Assembly: GCF_050947875.1 (NCBI RefSeq)
Contig: NC_134572.1
Coordinates: 133,107,105 to 133,171,104 of the forward strand
DNA length: 64,000 nt
Direction: 5' to 3'
Origin: Dermacentor variabilis
Taxonomy: Eukaryota > Arthropoda > Arachnida > Ixodida > Ixodidae
The position numbers and the translations under genes were made by a program. The notes below the pieces were generated by a model that saw nothing but the letters and a program-made list of their open reading frames with translations, was not told the DNA's origin and made no database searches. Below are positions 1 to 10,530 of this stretch, piece by piece (position 1 is the first letter of the stretch; the number at the start of each line of letters is the position of its first letter).

Positions 1-1359
1 GGGATCCTCACACTGGACCTCTCCAAGGCCTTCGACACGGTCGCGCATAAACATATCCTGAGAGATATTTCGTCTCTCAACCTGGGCCAGCGGTTTCATG
101 ATTACACCAGATCTTTCCTCGCGGATCGCAAGGCACACCTCCGACTAGGCATGGTCACGGGAGGACCCTACGAACTAGGCACCTGCGGCACCCCGCAGGG
201 CTCGGTCCTCTCCCCACTCTTATTTAATATAGCCATGCAAAAACTCTCCCCTCGCCTCGCTGCAATCCCGAACGTGGGTCATGCCATTTATGCGGACGAT
301 ATTACAATCTGGGCGCCGGGCGGATCGCTAGCCATGCTCGAACACTCGTTACAAAGCGCGCTGGAGGCTACCAAAAATTTTCTTTCAAACACGGGCCTTG
401 AACTCTTCCCCGCTAAATCAGAGCTACTGTTATACCGCCAGTCCAGACAGGGGGTCAGAAATCTTGCGCTTCTGGAAACTCTGCCGATAGAAATTCGAGC
501 TAAAAATGGGCATTCCATACCGAGGAAGTACTCGGTAAAGATACTAGGTCTCCTCATTGATGCCAAGGGCTGTAACTCGACGGCCCTCAACAGGCTCACT
601 GGATAGGCTAGCGATGTCCTAAGACTTGTAGCCCGCGTCTCAAATCGAAGAGGTGGTCTTAAAGAGGATAATTTGCTCAGAGCTTATGAGGCATTCTTCC
701 TGAGTCATGTCATCTACACCGCGCCGTACCTTAATTGGGGTAAAGCGGAAAAGGCCAAGCTCGAATCCCTAATCAGAACCGACCTCAAGTGCGTGCTCGG
801 CCTTCCGCAGTCCACAAGCACTGAGAAGCTGCTGGAGCTAGGACTCTATAACACCATCGATGAGCTAATAGAAGCTCACACAGCGGCTCAGATAATGAGG
901 CTTTCATCCACTAAGCCAGGAATTAATATTTTAGAAGAAGCAGGAGTCCAACCTAGACATGAACCGGCGACCAAAGTTAGCTTGACCCGGGAAACCAGAG
1001 CTCACATTATGGTTGACCCCGTCCCGCGAAACATCCACCCAGTGCATAACCAGGGTATAAGATTCCTGAAAGCCAAGTCCATCCTTAAAAAGATCAATCA
1101 GCAGAAACTAGATGCCCTCTTTGTCGATGCTGCCAGATATGACAGTGGGAATAAATGTGCCGTCTCGGTGGTAGACGCGGGGGGCAACCTGGTCAATGCA
1201 GCCTCTGTTTATACTAAGTTTGCCCATGCGGCGGAGGAAGCGACGATCGCTCTGGCTTTTCACAGCTCAAAAATTTCCGCTATCGTCTTCTCGGACTCGC
1301 GCACAGCAGTTAAATCCTTCTCGTGCGCCCTCATATCTGAACAGGCGTACGTATTGTGA
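1..1359 (+). pseudogene. Non-LTR ORF2 fragment: RT and RNase H
   Basis: One reading frame runs from base 1 to 1,359 with a single in-frame TAG at 604-606, so this is a lightly damaged copy. Visible RT motifs are LDLSKAFDTV (motif A, first bases), GTPQGSVLSP (about 190-219) and YADD (about 289-300). The thumb follows, with LGLLIDAKG. RNase H begins near residue 370: FVDAA carries the first acidic residue, AEEAT the glutamate and SDSRTA the second aspartate. The TGA at 1,357 and later frameshifts remove the last RNase H helix. The product would have copied element RNA at the nicked target. It is not expected to be functional. Confidence 0.88.
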
Positions 1360-1939
1360 TCAAAGCACTTCAAAGGACTAGGGAGAGTACCGAAGGATGA
1401 TACCAAATCTCGTGGTTCCCAGCCCATCAAGATAGCTCAATTAACCCGCTTGGATGTAATCCTAACTAGCACGCCCACCGGAGAGCGCGCGATTTCACGC
1501 ACCGCGCTGTCGCGGGTAGCCAGGCTTGGAACGAGGTCAACATCCACAAAGATCCATTAAGTACACTCCACGAAATTATTTCCCATTATCGGCTAGGCAG
1601 GAAGACATTTTCACCCCCTCACCCCAAATTGAACAAACCTCAGGCTACCACACTAAGCCTCCTGCAAACCCGTTCGTATCCCACTCCTCGGTCCCTTAAC
1701 AAGAGGGTCCTGAACACTCACAGTCGTGTCCCAAATGTGGTCATGACTCATGCTCCTTTGACCACATGCTCTGGCAGTGCCCAGCGCTTAACGCCTCTCC
1801 ACCCATCACGAAAGAACAATGGCAGGAATTTCTCAAGAGCAGCAATCTCCACATTCAACTCCAGGCTGTCCAGAGGGCCCACGACATTGTGGCGGGACTT
1901 GACCTCCTGGTTCCATCGTGGGCGGAGCCACCGACTTGA
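1360..1939 (+). pseudogene. Non-LTR ORF2 C terminus with CCHC knuckle
   Basis: This continues the same ORF2 in shifted frames. Around 1,550-1,700 the translation shows the conserved linker with HYRLGRKTF, and 1,727-1,936 encodes CPKCGHDSCSFDHMLWQCP, the cysteine-histidine knuckle near the end of I-type ORF2 proteins, ending with a TGA at 1,937. At least two frameshifts separate it from the RNase H segment, so it is a broken gene. The knuckle is thought to bind element RNA. Confidence 0.78.
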
Positions 1940-1992
1940 TCTTCGGGAGCCTGCGGTTTTGGCTCCCCGAGGTCTCAGTCCCTCAGGACTCA

Positions 1993-1998
1993 AATAAA
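1993..1998 (+). terminator. Polyadenylation signal of the I-like element
   Basis: AATAAA lies 54 bases after the ORF2 stop and about 14 bases before the junction with gypsy A. It is in the expected place for the element's own 3' end signal. The junction sequence is a short TGTCA repeat rather than a poly(A) tail. Confidence 0.6.
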
Positions 1999-2012
1999 GT
2001 TCTTGTCATGTC

Positions 2013-2661
2013 ATGTGACTGCCTTCTTGTCGATGGGCTGCGGGAACTTTGCGATGGCAGCTGCCTTCTGCGGGTCGGGGCGGACTCCAGATTTGCTGAT
2101 GACATGGCCTAGAAACAGAAGCTCATCGTAAGCACAGCGGCACTTTTCCGGCTTCAGAGTAAGCCCTGATGACTTGATGGTCTCTAGTACTATCGCAAGC
2201 CGCCTAAGGTGATCGTTGAAATTTCCGGCAAAGACGACGACGTCATCCAAGTAAACAAGACAGGTCTGCCACTTCAATCCCACTAAAACCGTGTCCATCA
2301 GACGCTGGAACGTTGCAGGCGCCGAGCACCGTCCAAATAGCATAACTTTGAACTCATAGAGGCCGTTTGGCGTGATGAAGGCGGTCTTTTCGCGATCCCT
2401 GTGATCGATTTCTATTTGCCAGTAGCCAGACTTGAGGTCCATCGACGAAAAGTATCTAGCGTTGCAGAGGTGATCCAATGCGTCGTCTATCCGTGGGAGG
2501 GGGTATACGTCCTTCTTCGTGATCTTCTTCAGTCGACGATAATCGACGCAGAAACATAGGGTTCTGTCATTCTTCTTCACTAAGACAACAGGAGACGCCC
2601 ACGGACTTTTCGACGGCTGGATGATGTCGACGCGCAGCATTTCGTCGACTTGTTGTCTTAT
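2013..2661 (-). pseudogene. pol: Gypsy A reverse transcriptase, truncated
   Basis: The frame is open from the flank of the 816-bp repeat to the I-like junction. It shows IIQPSKSPWASPVVLVKKND at the start, then FCVDYRRL, PLPRID, FSSMDLKSGYWQI (motif A), LFGRCSAPATFQRLMD, YLDDVVVF (the YxDD catalytic motif), and LGHVISKSGV in the thumb. About 215 codons remain of a domain that is normally followed by RNase H. CSAPATF is preceded by LFGR where FGL is usual, one sign of decay. The 5' continuation (REREA) lies beyond the repeat at 3,481. Confidence 0.9.
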
Positions 2662-2664
2662 AGC

Positions 2665-3480
2665 TAGTGGAGATTTGAGGGATTCGACACGCTATTGCGC
2701 GGGCGCATTTCACCCATGTTCTGCAATCCTTAAGCCATGCCGTCCTCGCTCGGAACCAGTTGTCAGCGGTGGCGCTTCACTCGCGCTGGTTCGTGGTGAG
2801 GGCGGAGCTAGTGACGTCACGAAGCGGCCCCTGGTGGCTACTGCCGTGACGGTACCGGCTCTCTTTCTCCTTGTGACGGCGCCCGGTACGTACATGCTTC
2901 CTCTCGTCCGCCGACACCTTTGTGACTAGGACTGAGCTCACGCACGGTGCCTTTGCCCGTGCGGGGAGCGCGTACCTGGTGCCTAGTACTCGCGCGAGGT
3001 GCCTAGTAGAACGGGTGCCTAGTACTCGCGCGAGGTCGTACCACGCCGAGCCGCACTCATCGGAGGCCCAAGCCGAAGGAGATTGCCCGAGTTCTCGCGA
3101 GTTGGCCCATCGGTTATCGCGAGAGCAAGTAGCATAGCCGCCGGGACTTTTCCTAGCGGCGTGTCCCAGCTTGAGCCTGTGCTCTCGCAGCGACGTGCTA
3201 CAGGCGCCCCTAACTGTAATTTTCGCCCTTGGTGCGGGACCCCTTTGGTTCCCCGCCGTCCGGGACCGGGCGTTCGTGTAGTGTTGGGTGCCGTTGGAGG
3301 CACTAAACGGTTTCCGCTAACTTAGGGCAATACTGTGTTCTTGCGTGCGTCGCTTGGTAGCCCCTTGTGGCCTGAGCTCGCGCACAGCGGCGCTAGAGGC
3401 TGACGGCTAACGCGGCCCTGTGGCTCGCTAAGCTCGAACCCGGGGTGGTCGGTACTCCTGTGAGACCCTAAGACCCCAGA
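2665..3480 (+). mobile_element. 816-bp nonautonomous repeat, copy A
   Basis: This block interrupts the gypsy A frame exactly: the codons for REREA end at 3,481 and AIRQQVDEM resumes below 2,662. The bases AGC (or AGCT) occur on both sides, a 3-4 bp target duplication. The ends are imperfectly inverted (TAGTGGAGATTTGAGGG against the reverse of CCCTAAGACCCCAGA). No ORF inside looks like a protein. A second copy lies at 41,778-42,585 in the opposite orientation and matches along its length, which is how the boundaries were confirmed. Class is unresolved: a DNA-type MITE is favoured over an LTR because the termini are inverted. Confidence 0.7.
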
Positions 3481-4745
3481 AGCTTCGCGTTCTCGCGTCG
3501 AAACTCGGTAAGGGCTCTGGCGGAGTGGTCGAGCGCGCTCTTCGGTTATTATGCGATACTTTGCTACTGCTGTTTGTCGAATTCTTGATGACGTGTCGAA
3601 AAGCAGTCTCTGTATCGTCGAAGCACACTTCTGACCGGTTGCTGCTTAATCACGGGGAGACTTGAATTCATGTCGAAGCCTGGCTCGGGCACTACGGTCG
3701 TCGGGGTAGATGCGGCAGAATTCGAGAGGACAAACGCATTGCTGGTCTCCAGAATTTCCTCAATGTATGCGATCATCGTGCCCTTGTTGATGTGCTTAAA
3801 GTCCTGGCTGAAGTTTGTCAGCAACACTATCGTGTTTCCTCCGCGCAGTCGAGCGATCCCTCTTGCGACGCAAATTTCACGGTCGAGCAGTAGACGTTGG
3901 TCGCCTTCGATGACGCCTTCTACGTCAGCGGGTGTTTCGGTGCCGACCGAAATAACAATGCTAGAGCGAGGCGGGATGCTTACTTAATCTTCAAGCACAC
4001 TCAAGGCGTGGTGGCTACGAGGGCTCTCCGGCGGTATAACTTGACCTTCCGACAGCGTTATTGACTTCGACTTCAGGTTGATGATTGCGCCGTGTTGGTT
4101 CAGGAAGTCCATGCCGAGAATGACGTCTCGTGAACACTGTTGGAGGATAACGAAGGTGGCAGGGTAAGTCCGGTCATGGACGATAATTCTTGCCGTACAG
4201 ATTCCAGTCGGCATGATGAGGTGTCCTCCAGCGGTCCGAATTGACGGGCCTTCCCATGCAGTCTTAATTTCCTTCAACTGGGCGGCGATGCCTCCACTCA
4301 TGACGGAGCAATCGGCTCCTGTGTCTACTAAGGCGGTGACTGCGTGGCCGTCGAGAAGCACGTCGAGGTAGGTGGTTCTTTGCCTTGCGTTACAGTTAGG
4401 CCTTGGCGTCGGATCACGGCTGCGTCGCGCTGACCTATCGCTGGTACGTGGCTTCGCCAGGTGGTCTTTCGTCTGCGTATTCTTTGCTTCCAGACTTCGT
4501 CGGGACAGCGGCATGTTATGTTGTCGAGGTAGTTTTTTCGGCGTCTTCGTCGGTGGCGGAGGATCTTCGTCAGTTCGACGAACAGCTACCGCACCTCCAT
4601 CGGTTGCTGCTTTTAGTTTTCCGGATACGGGCTCGCAGACAGGCCCCGGGCTGGGCCAGTGTATGGTCGGCGCTGCGCCAACAGGTAGCGGTAGGGTTCC
4701 ACTGAGTAGCGGCGTGGTAGTCGGCGATGTCACGAGGGCGCTCAC
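3481..4745 (-). pseudogene. pol: Gypsy A aspartic protease and linker to RT
   Basis: Read on the minus strand, the segment begins with a basic, proline-rich linker, then the retropepsin: LVDTGADCSVMS carries the catalytic aspartate (codons near 4,318-4,326), followed by ILGMDFLNQHG, the C-terminal protease signature. A TAA at about 3,984 interrupts the frame, after which the same frame continues with IPPRSSIVISV and VLLTNFSQDF, the linker found before RT in this family. A shift near 3,590 leads to TSSRIRQTAVAKYRIITE. The protease would cleave the Gag-Pol polyprotein inside the particle. Damaged by one stop and one shift. Confidence 0.87.
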
Positions 4746-5850
4746 CTTCCCTCAGGCGCGCTGCATTGACGGCGAAGCCTCGCAAGCCCAGGTCGTGGTA
4801 TGGGCATTGGCGGTACACATGGTGGGCTTCGCCGCAGTGGTAGCAGAGCGGGCGGAGGTCGGGGCCGCGCCTAATGTCCGTCTTCGTCGCGTAGGTGCAC
4901 TGGGCTACGGGTGGGCGTGCCTGCGGCGGCGGCGGACGACGGAATTGGGGCGTTACAGGGCCCTGGCGCGGTCGCGGAGGGGGACCTTGACGGCATGCGA
5001 CAGCGACGTAGGGCATTGCTTCTGGCTGAAGCTGCGGTAATTCAGGTTGCACCTCAGGAACTCCAAGCGATCGCTGAACCTCATCTTTCACGATGATGGC
5101 GATCGAGGCCACTTGAGGCTGCGACGAAGGCAAGACCTTGCGCAGTTCTTTGAGCACAATGGCCCTGATGGTCTCTTGGAGATCACCGGAGCCCAGTGCT
5201 TGGATAGCGCACTTAGGCGTGAGCACTTGGCGTTTATATTGCCTAGTGCGCATTTCTAAAGTTTTCTCAATCGTCATTGCCTCTGTCAAGAACTCGGCTA
5301 CGGTCTTCGGTGGGTTTCGGATCAGTCTGGCGAAAAGTTCTTGCTTTACGCCTCGCATCAAGAAACGAACTTCTTTCTCTTCGGACATTTCCGGGCCAGC
5401 GTGCCGGAAAAGACCGGTCATCTCTTCCTTTAAGATGGCGATGGTCTCATTGGGTAGTTGGCCTCGGGTTTCCAGCAGAACTTCGGCCCTTTCTTTACGG
5501 ACAATGCTCGTGAACATCCTCACGAAGTTACTATGGAACAGGTCCCATGTTGTAAGGGTGGACTCCCGTTAATCGAACCAAGTCCTCGCGGCATCCTCCA
5601 AGGAGAAGTACACATGTCGTAGGGTGGACTCCCGGTTCTCGAACCAAGTCCTCGCAGCATCTTCCAAGGAGAAGTACACAGGTCGTAGCTTATCCTCAGA
5701 GGTCCACTTGTTGAAGGTTGAGATCCTTTCGATGGTTTCGAGCCGGGTTTCCGGATCCTCCGACGTAGCTCCACGGAAGGTAGGGGGCTCTCTGGGCTGT
5801 TGAAATACGATGGGTGACACTGGGGCTGCCATTGTGGTTGCCTTGGCCAC
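4570..5850 (-). pseudogene. gag: Gypsy A Gag with CCHC knuckle
   Basis: The start ATG chosen is at 5,850; the frame is open upstream as well, so the true start may be earlier. The N-terminal third contains PPTFRGATSEDPETRLE and a capsid-like region ending near residue 240. A nucleocapsid knuckle CYHCGEAHHVYRQCPYHD (CX2CX4HX4C) lies near 4,830-4,880. One in-frame TAA at 5,567-5,569 breaks it. Near 4,700 the coding sense leaves this frame, and the protease frame is reached through two shifts, so the gag-pol offset looks mutational rather than programmed. Residues FSLEDAARTWF are present twice because of a 66-bp tandem duplication. Confidence 0.85.
5556..5687. repeat. 66-bp in-frame tandem duplication within gag
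   Basis: GGGTGGACTCCCG recurs at 5,556 and 5,622, and the two 66-bp units differ at only a few bases. The length is a multiple of three, so 22 codons of Gag were duplicated without changing frame. The in-frame stop that breaks gag lies in the first unit on the plus strand. Confidence 0.85.
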
Positions 5851-6016
5851 AATCTTCTTGGTCTTCTCAGGTGGAAGTCCGTGCTCCGGGGGCAGCTGTT
5901 GAAGACGGCGGCTTGCTCGATGGTCCGGGACTACGTTGGTGTTCTATTTGCGGTCCCGGCTTGGATCACGGCTTGTCGGGGCGTCCAGTACATGAACGAA
6001 AAGCACATCCACCAGA

Positions 6017-6380
6017 TGTCACGTGGAGTGACGTATGAAAAACACAGTACCAATACTGTGAAAGACGAAACTAACTTTTATTAGGCGAACCTGTGCCCAC
6101 AAAAACAGGCTACACTTAAGAACGGCGACAACGGCGAACACAGTCGGCGATCGTCAAAATCTGATCAGCGGGTCAAGCGCGTCGGCTTTTATACATCAGT
6201 CGTCGAATGTTCCAGAGTAATCTCTGGGACTCGCGGGCCTTCCGCAAAGTTCTACATTATTCGCGTCGCACGCATGCGATCAGATTACACAAGGTTCGGT
6301 CACAGACAGCGGATGGAAGCATCGATAACATTCCAGAAACATCCGATACATGCAGGCGCGTCCTGCACTGTGCGATAACA
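6017..6380 (-). repeat. Gypsy A 5' long terminal repeat
   Basis: On the minus strand the LTR starts TGTTATCGCACAG at 6,380 and ends CACGTGACA at 6,017, giving canonical TG and CA ends and a length of 364 bp. It contains a TATAAAAG box (6,186-6,193) and AATAAA (6,077-6,082), the expected order of promoter and poly(A) signal. Just inside, the sequence TGGTGGATGTG (about 6,004-6,014) is a plausible primer binding site, since the other gypsy element D has TGGTGGAGGTG in the same place. The matching 3' LTR is outside the window. Confidence 0.75.
6186..6193 (-). promoter_or_regulatory. TATA box in gypsy A LTR
   Basis: TATAAAAG on the minus strand, 187 bases inside the LTR and about 105 bases before its AATAAA. 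It would drive the element's genomic RNA. Confidence 0.55.
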
Positions 6381-7032
6381 TTTGTTAGGTGGTGAAACGT
6401 GTCGTGCCATAAAGACAAACAAGTACATGTGTCAATATGGTCTCCCGTTATGGCAATTGTTGCTGCTGTTGAGGTGCGCCGAGGCAGCCCTAAAGACGTG
6501 CGTAGGGCTTGACCTTGTATCCTCTCCAAAGCGCGAAAGTTCGTCTTGCATGCATTTGACAACACTGGTAGGCTGTAACGTAGGAGTCCGAGATACAGTA
6601 CCTTGTACAGCTCCATCATAGAATGGACTGGTGTACCCCAGTTTTTGCCGCAGAGAAATTTGAAGACCTGAGTAATGGCAACTAACTTCTTCAGATAGAC
6701 GCAGTGAGGGCTCCGCGAGAGGTTGCGGTCAATGATGACACCCAGAAAGCAATGCGTCTTAACATAGGATACAGCTTGAGCACTGATTGAAACAGGATAC
6801 AATGACATTTTTTTTTGCGCGTAAAGCAAACAAATGCGCACTTTTCAGTAGACACACTGAGACCTTGTTCTCGGAGATAAGACGCCGTCATGGTTGCCGC
6901 CCGATGAAGCCTGGCTCGTACCGGAAGCCAAGTCACCGCAGAGGCCCAGATGCTTATGTCGTCGGTGTATATTGAGAAGCGAACTGTCGGCGGTTGGTGC
7001 TCCGCTATTTTTAACAGGACGAGGTTTAACGT
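6381..7032 (-). pseudogene. Element B RT, C half of palm and thumb
   Basis: On the minus strand the text starts near TLNLVLLKIAEHQPP, runs through SIYTDDISIW (YxDD motif as YTDD), then GLSVSTEKCAFVCF and, in the next frame, FLGVIIDRNLSRSPH and ALRTSLGLPRRTSTA. It joins directly onto the RT half at 11,957 once the CR1/L2-like insertion is removed. A frameshift near 6,800 and the abrupt end at the gypsy A LTR make it nonfunctional. Confidence 0.83.
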
Positions 7033-7180
7033 GGATGGATGGATGGAAGGTAGGAGCGTCCCCTTTGAAAACGGGTAATGGCAGTTGCCACCATGCTCAG
7101 CTATATTTTTTTGTTTAACCATATTGTAAGTTCTTAAAATTCGCCATTTTCTTTAAATACTTCTTCCTGCACTTTTAACC

Positions 7181-10100
7181 TTATGTCACCTCTCTGCTTT
7201 TGAGCCACCAATCCTCCAATCGCTTTTTGCTAATTTCCACCGCATATTTATTTACATGACTATTGTTATCACTAAACCCCAGGGCTTCAGGAAGCGTGAC
7301 TGTGCCCGCATCGACATCGGTATGGATACCATCACATGTTAGTATGAGGTGTTCTATTGTTTCTACAGATTTACCACGCACAGTACATGTGTTTTCTTCT
7401 TCATTAAATTTATTTTTATAGCTGCGCGTTCTAAGACATCCTGACCTAGCTTAAAAGAGTAGGGCACTGCCTCTTGAGTTATCATAAAACGTTTCCTTCC
7501 TGATCTGCTGTTTCCGGTATCGATATAGTTCAACAATATGCTTCTTTTGCATTGAATTTTTTCCAATTTTTACCTTCCACGTTTTTACCCTGTCGTTTAA
7601 CGCTCTGTATTTTTCCGTCCTCGTGTCTGGCATACTTACTGGTTAGCTTCCTAGTTCTTTTCGGCCATTGTGAGTCAATGCTATTTCTGTATAGGTATTT
7701 AAATACCTTAGCTGCCCATTTGTTATCGTCCAATTTCCTCAGGTGTTTTTCGTATAGGATTTTACTCTGAGCTTCCCGTGCTTCGAACCATGTCCAGCCC
7801 ATATCCCCCTGTACTGCCTCCTTTGTGGTTTTCCCGTGGGCACCTAGTGCTAATCTTCCAACAGCTCTCTGATTGACTTCTAGTCTCGACTGAACTTCCG
7901 CCCTTAAGCACAGGACCGCATTCCCGAAAGTAAGCCCAGGCACCATTATTCCTTTCCGAATAACTCTCAGTACTTCATACCTGTTGTACCCCCACAATGC
8001 CCCATGTTTCATTATCGCGGCATACCTTCGCCTTTTTGCTATGAGAGACTGTTCGTGCTTTTCCGTATACATCTGCGCTTTGTTTATCCCTACCCCGGGA
8101 TATTTGTATTCGGCCACTCGGGGTATTTCATGGCTTTGTATTGTAAGCTCCTGATCCGTTATATCGTTGAAAGACATCCACCGGACTTAGCTGCGCTAAA
8201 ACTGAAACCTAGACTGTCTCCTTCGTCTCCACAATAATTAGCCAGAGTTTGCAAATCTTCCTGGCTATCAGCTAACAGTACAATATCGTCCGCATACATT
8301 AAACCCAGTAGTCGTTGCTCAACAATCTTTCCGCCTAATCTGTACGACAGATTATACGCTAGATTGCTTCCTTGTAGCCTTCTTTTCATACTTATATAAA
8401 GCATGAACTGCAGCGGTGATATAGGACAACCTTGTCTTGGTCCTTTGTGTACCTCGACAGTTGTCGTACTCTTAATTCCTTCCCATGTTATTTCAACATC
8501 ATTTTCTCGATATACTTCCTGTAGGAAATAAATTACCTCATGGCCGATACCTTCATCTTTTAATATGTTCCACTAGAGTTCTCTGTTCACGTTGTCGTAT
8601 GCACCGCTTATGTCCAGGAAGGCTAAATATACAGAGGCCTATTTTCCGCCTTAGCTATTTCTATGCACTGGGTAAGCACGAACAGGCTATCACCTAAGTG
8701 CCTACCACTTCTGAAACCGTTCTGAAGTTCTCTGAGTATTGTAGTACTTTCTACTCATGAGTGCATTTTTAATTTCACCGCTTGCATCGCCAGCCTATAT
8801 ATAACTGATGTTATTGTAATTGGTCGGAAGGATTTTATGTTCGTCTCATCGCCTTTCCCTTTATAAATCAAATTCATTTTACTCTGTTTCCAGCTGTGCG
8901 GAATTTGCTTATTTGTTATGACTGCCTCCAATGCTTTTATCAGCATTTCCTTGCTTCTTGGGCCAAGTTCATTAATTACCTTGACTGGAATTTCGTCTAA
9001 TTGCGCGGACGTGTATTTTGGAACATTTGCTTCCGCCTTTTTCCAGCTAAGATTGGTCAGTTCTAAGCTGTTTTTTATTGTGCAATCCTGTGTTGCTCCC
9101 TCATTTGGGGCGATTACACTATCGTCTTTCCTAAATGACTCAGCTAAACTGAACTGAACTGAATACCTGAACCAATGTACTTCACAGCGTCATCTCCCTC
9201 TAAACATTTTCCCTCGGCAGTATGAATCTGTTCCTGCTTTCTGTGATTCGTTTTACCCAGCCAGCTTATATGGTTCCAGAATTTTCTTGACCACCCTTTA
9301 GTTGCATCGCGAACTTCAGCCAGCCAGCGATCAGAGGACTGCTTTATTTTGGCCTGGACGAGGACCTGAACTTGTTGTTTATTTTGTCGATAAGATTCCC
9401 ATTTTTCGGTCTATTACCTCTTCAGATAACTGCGCCCTCTTTGCTTCTCTGTGTTCCCGTGATGCCAACCATCGTTGTTCGATGGCCTCCCTAATTTCCT
9501 TATTCCACCAGCTTCGTGGCTTCCTCTTTCCTCTCCAGCGGTTTACTCCTTTTATGTCTTTTATTTTTGTACTAATGAGTACTTCTAACTGATTATAATC
9601 CCACTTTTCCATGGGATGTTTCTCTATTGCTTCCTCTATGCCGGCCGCTATTTGCGGTATTTGTTCGTCATATAATTTTGCGTACTCTTTTTGACTTCCC
9701 TTCATTTCTCTTTTGAGCAGGGCTCCCAGATGTAGACTAGTACGCTTATGATCACTTCCGAGGCTGTGCTTCCCTTCTTCGTCTATTTCCATTATTGCGA
9801 GCTTGCTATACATCCCCTGCGCCATTAAGCAGTAGTCAATGGTCGTTTGCCTGTTACGGGATTCCCACGTGATTGGTCCCTCACACTTAGTTTCTATATT
9901 TACTATAACTAGGTTCTGTCGCTCACAGAAGTCTAGCATCAACTTCCCATTACAATCTGTGTATCCATCCAGATCCTCGAGGTGGCCATTCATGTCACCC
10001 AGCAGAATAATATCGGCACCTTCTCCAAAGTGCTTTATATCGTCATTGAGACACTTCACTAGATCCTTGTTCTCTAGCCTGCATTTGTCCCCTGTCCCTA

Positions 10101-10455
10101 AATAAACTACTCCTAGCCATGTATTTTTACCGGCAGTTGTACCTGATACCCGGACATGTTCCTTGCAAGTTGAGTTTATTCTTTGCCAATTTGTTCCTTG
10201 ATGTATCAGCATACCTACTCCTCCTCCCTTCCTCTCCGTTCTTGTTCTGTTGCTCCCTTCCCAGACGAAGCCCTCAATAAACGGTGGGTCTTCTAGATCC
10301 CTGAGATGCGTTTCGCATAGCGCGTATACACTTACTTCTTCGTCCTTTAACTGCTGTTCTATTTCTAACCACTTTGCTCTCTTTCTACCGCCTTGCATGT
10401 TTGTGTACCTGATCCTGGTGTTAAATTTATTTTCGTAGTTTTCTTCCTGGACCAC
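7181..10455 (-). pseudogene. CR1/L2-like ORF2: endonuclease and RT
   Basis: The 358-codon first part (10,455-9,379) is an AP-endonuclease: LCETHL with the catalytic glutamate, ILLGDMNGH, TTIDYCL and LGSDHK with the terminal aspartate-histidine pair. RT follows in pieces: SWKQSKMNLIYKGKGD and FRPITITS (near 8,800), LDISGAYDNV (near 8,600), GPRQGCPISP (near 8,430), LMYADDIVLLAD (near 8,300) and the thumb from 8,177 to 7,530. The C-terminal part ends at 7,181. There are at least four frame changes and a deletion between endonuclease and RT around 9,000-9,379. It would nick DNA and reverse-transcribe the element; this copy cannot. Confidence 0.87.
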
Positions 10456-10530
10456 CTAGTGTCCATTTTATTGGCGACAGACTCTATTGTTGCACTTTCT
10501 ACATTGTTTCTGCCTACCCTACGCCCTGAG

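Larger units (their letters stand above)
1..2012 (+). mobile_element. I-like non-LTR retrotransposon, 3' part
   Basis: This is the 3' two kilobases of a non-LTR retrotransposon of the RNase H-bearing I type; the 5' part lies before the window. Reading along the plus strand it holds the RT core, the thumb region, an RNase H domain and a C-terminal CCHC knuckle, then a short 3' UTR with AATAAA and a TGTCA-rich end. The 3' end abuts the interior of a gypsy pol gene on the opposite strand at about 2,012, so it probably inserted into gypsy A. The 5' junction is not visible, so a target duplication cannot be tested. The protein is related to, but clearly diverged from, the element at 21-26.5 kb. 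Confidence 0.88.
2013..6380 (-). mobile_element. Ty3/gypsy retrotransposon A, 5' LTR to RT
   Basis: A gypsy element read on the minus strand: 5' LTR (6,380-6,017), leader, gag, protease, linker and the first two thirds of RT. It is then cut at 2,013 by the I-like element, in the codons after FPQPIDKKAV, so RNase H, integrase and the 3' LTR are missing from the window. Gag and pol appear to have been one frame originally, since the translation resumes the same protein after each isolated stop or shift. A second repeat (2,665-3,480) is inserted in the protease-RT linker. Its 5' LTR abuts element B RT sequence at 6,381, so it probably landed in element B. Confidence 0.88.

Noticed and set aside
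4570..4745. Overlap of gag and protease frames as programmed frameshift
   Set aside because: The family protein appears to pass through a third frame between them, so two mutations explain the offset better.
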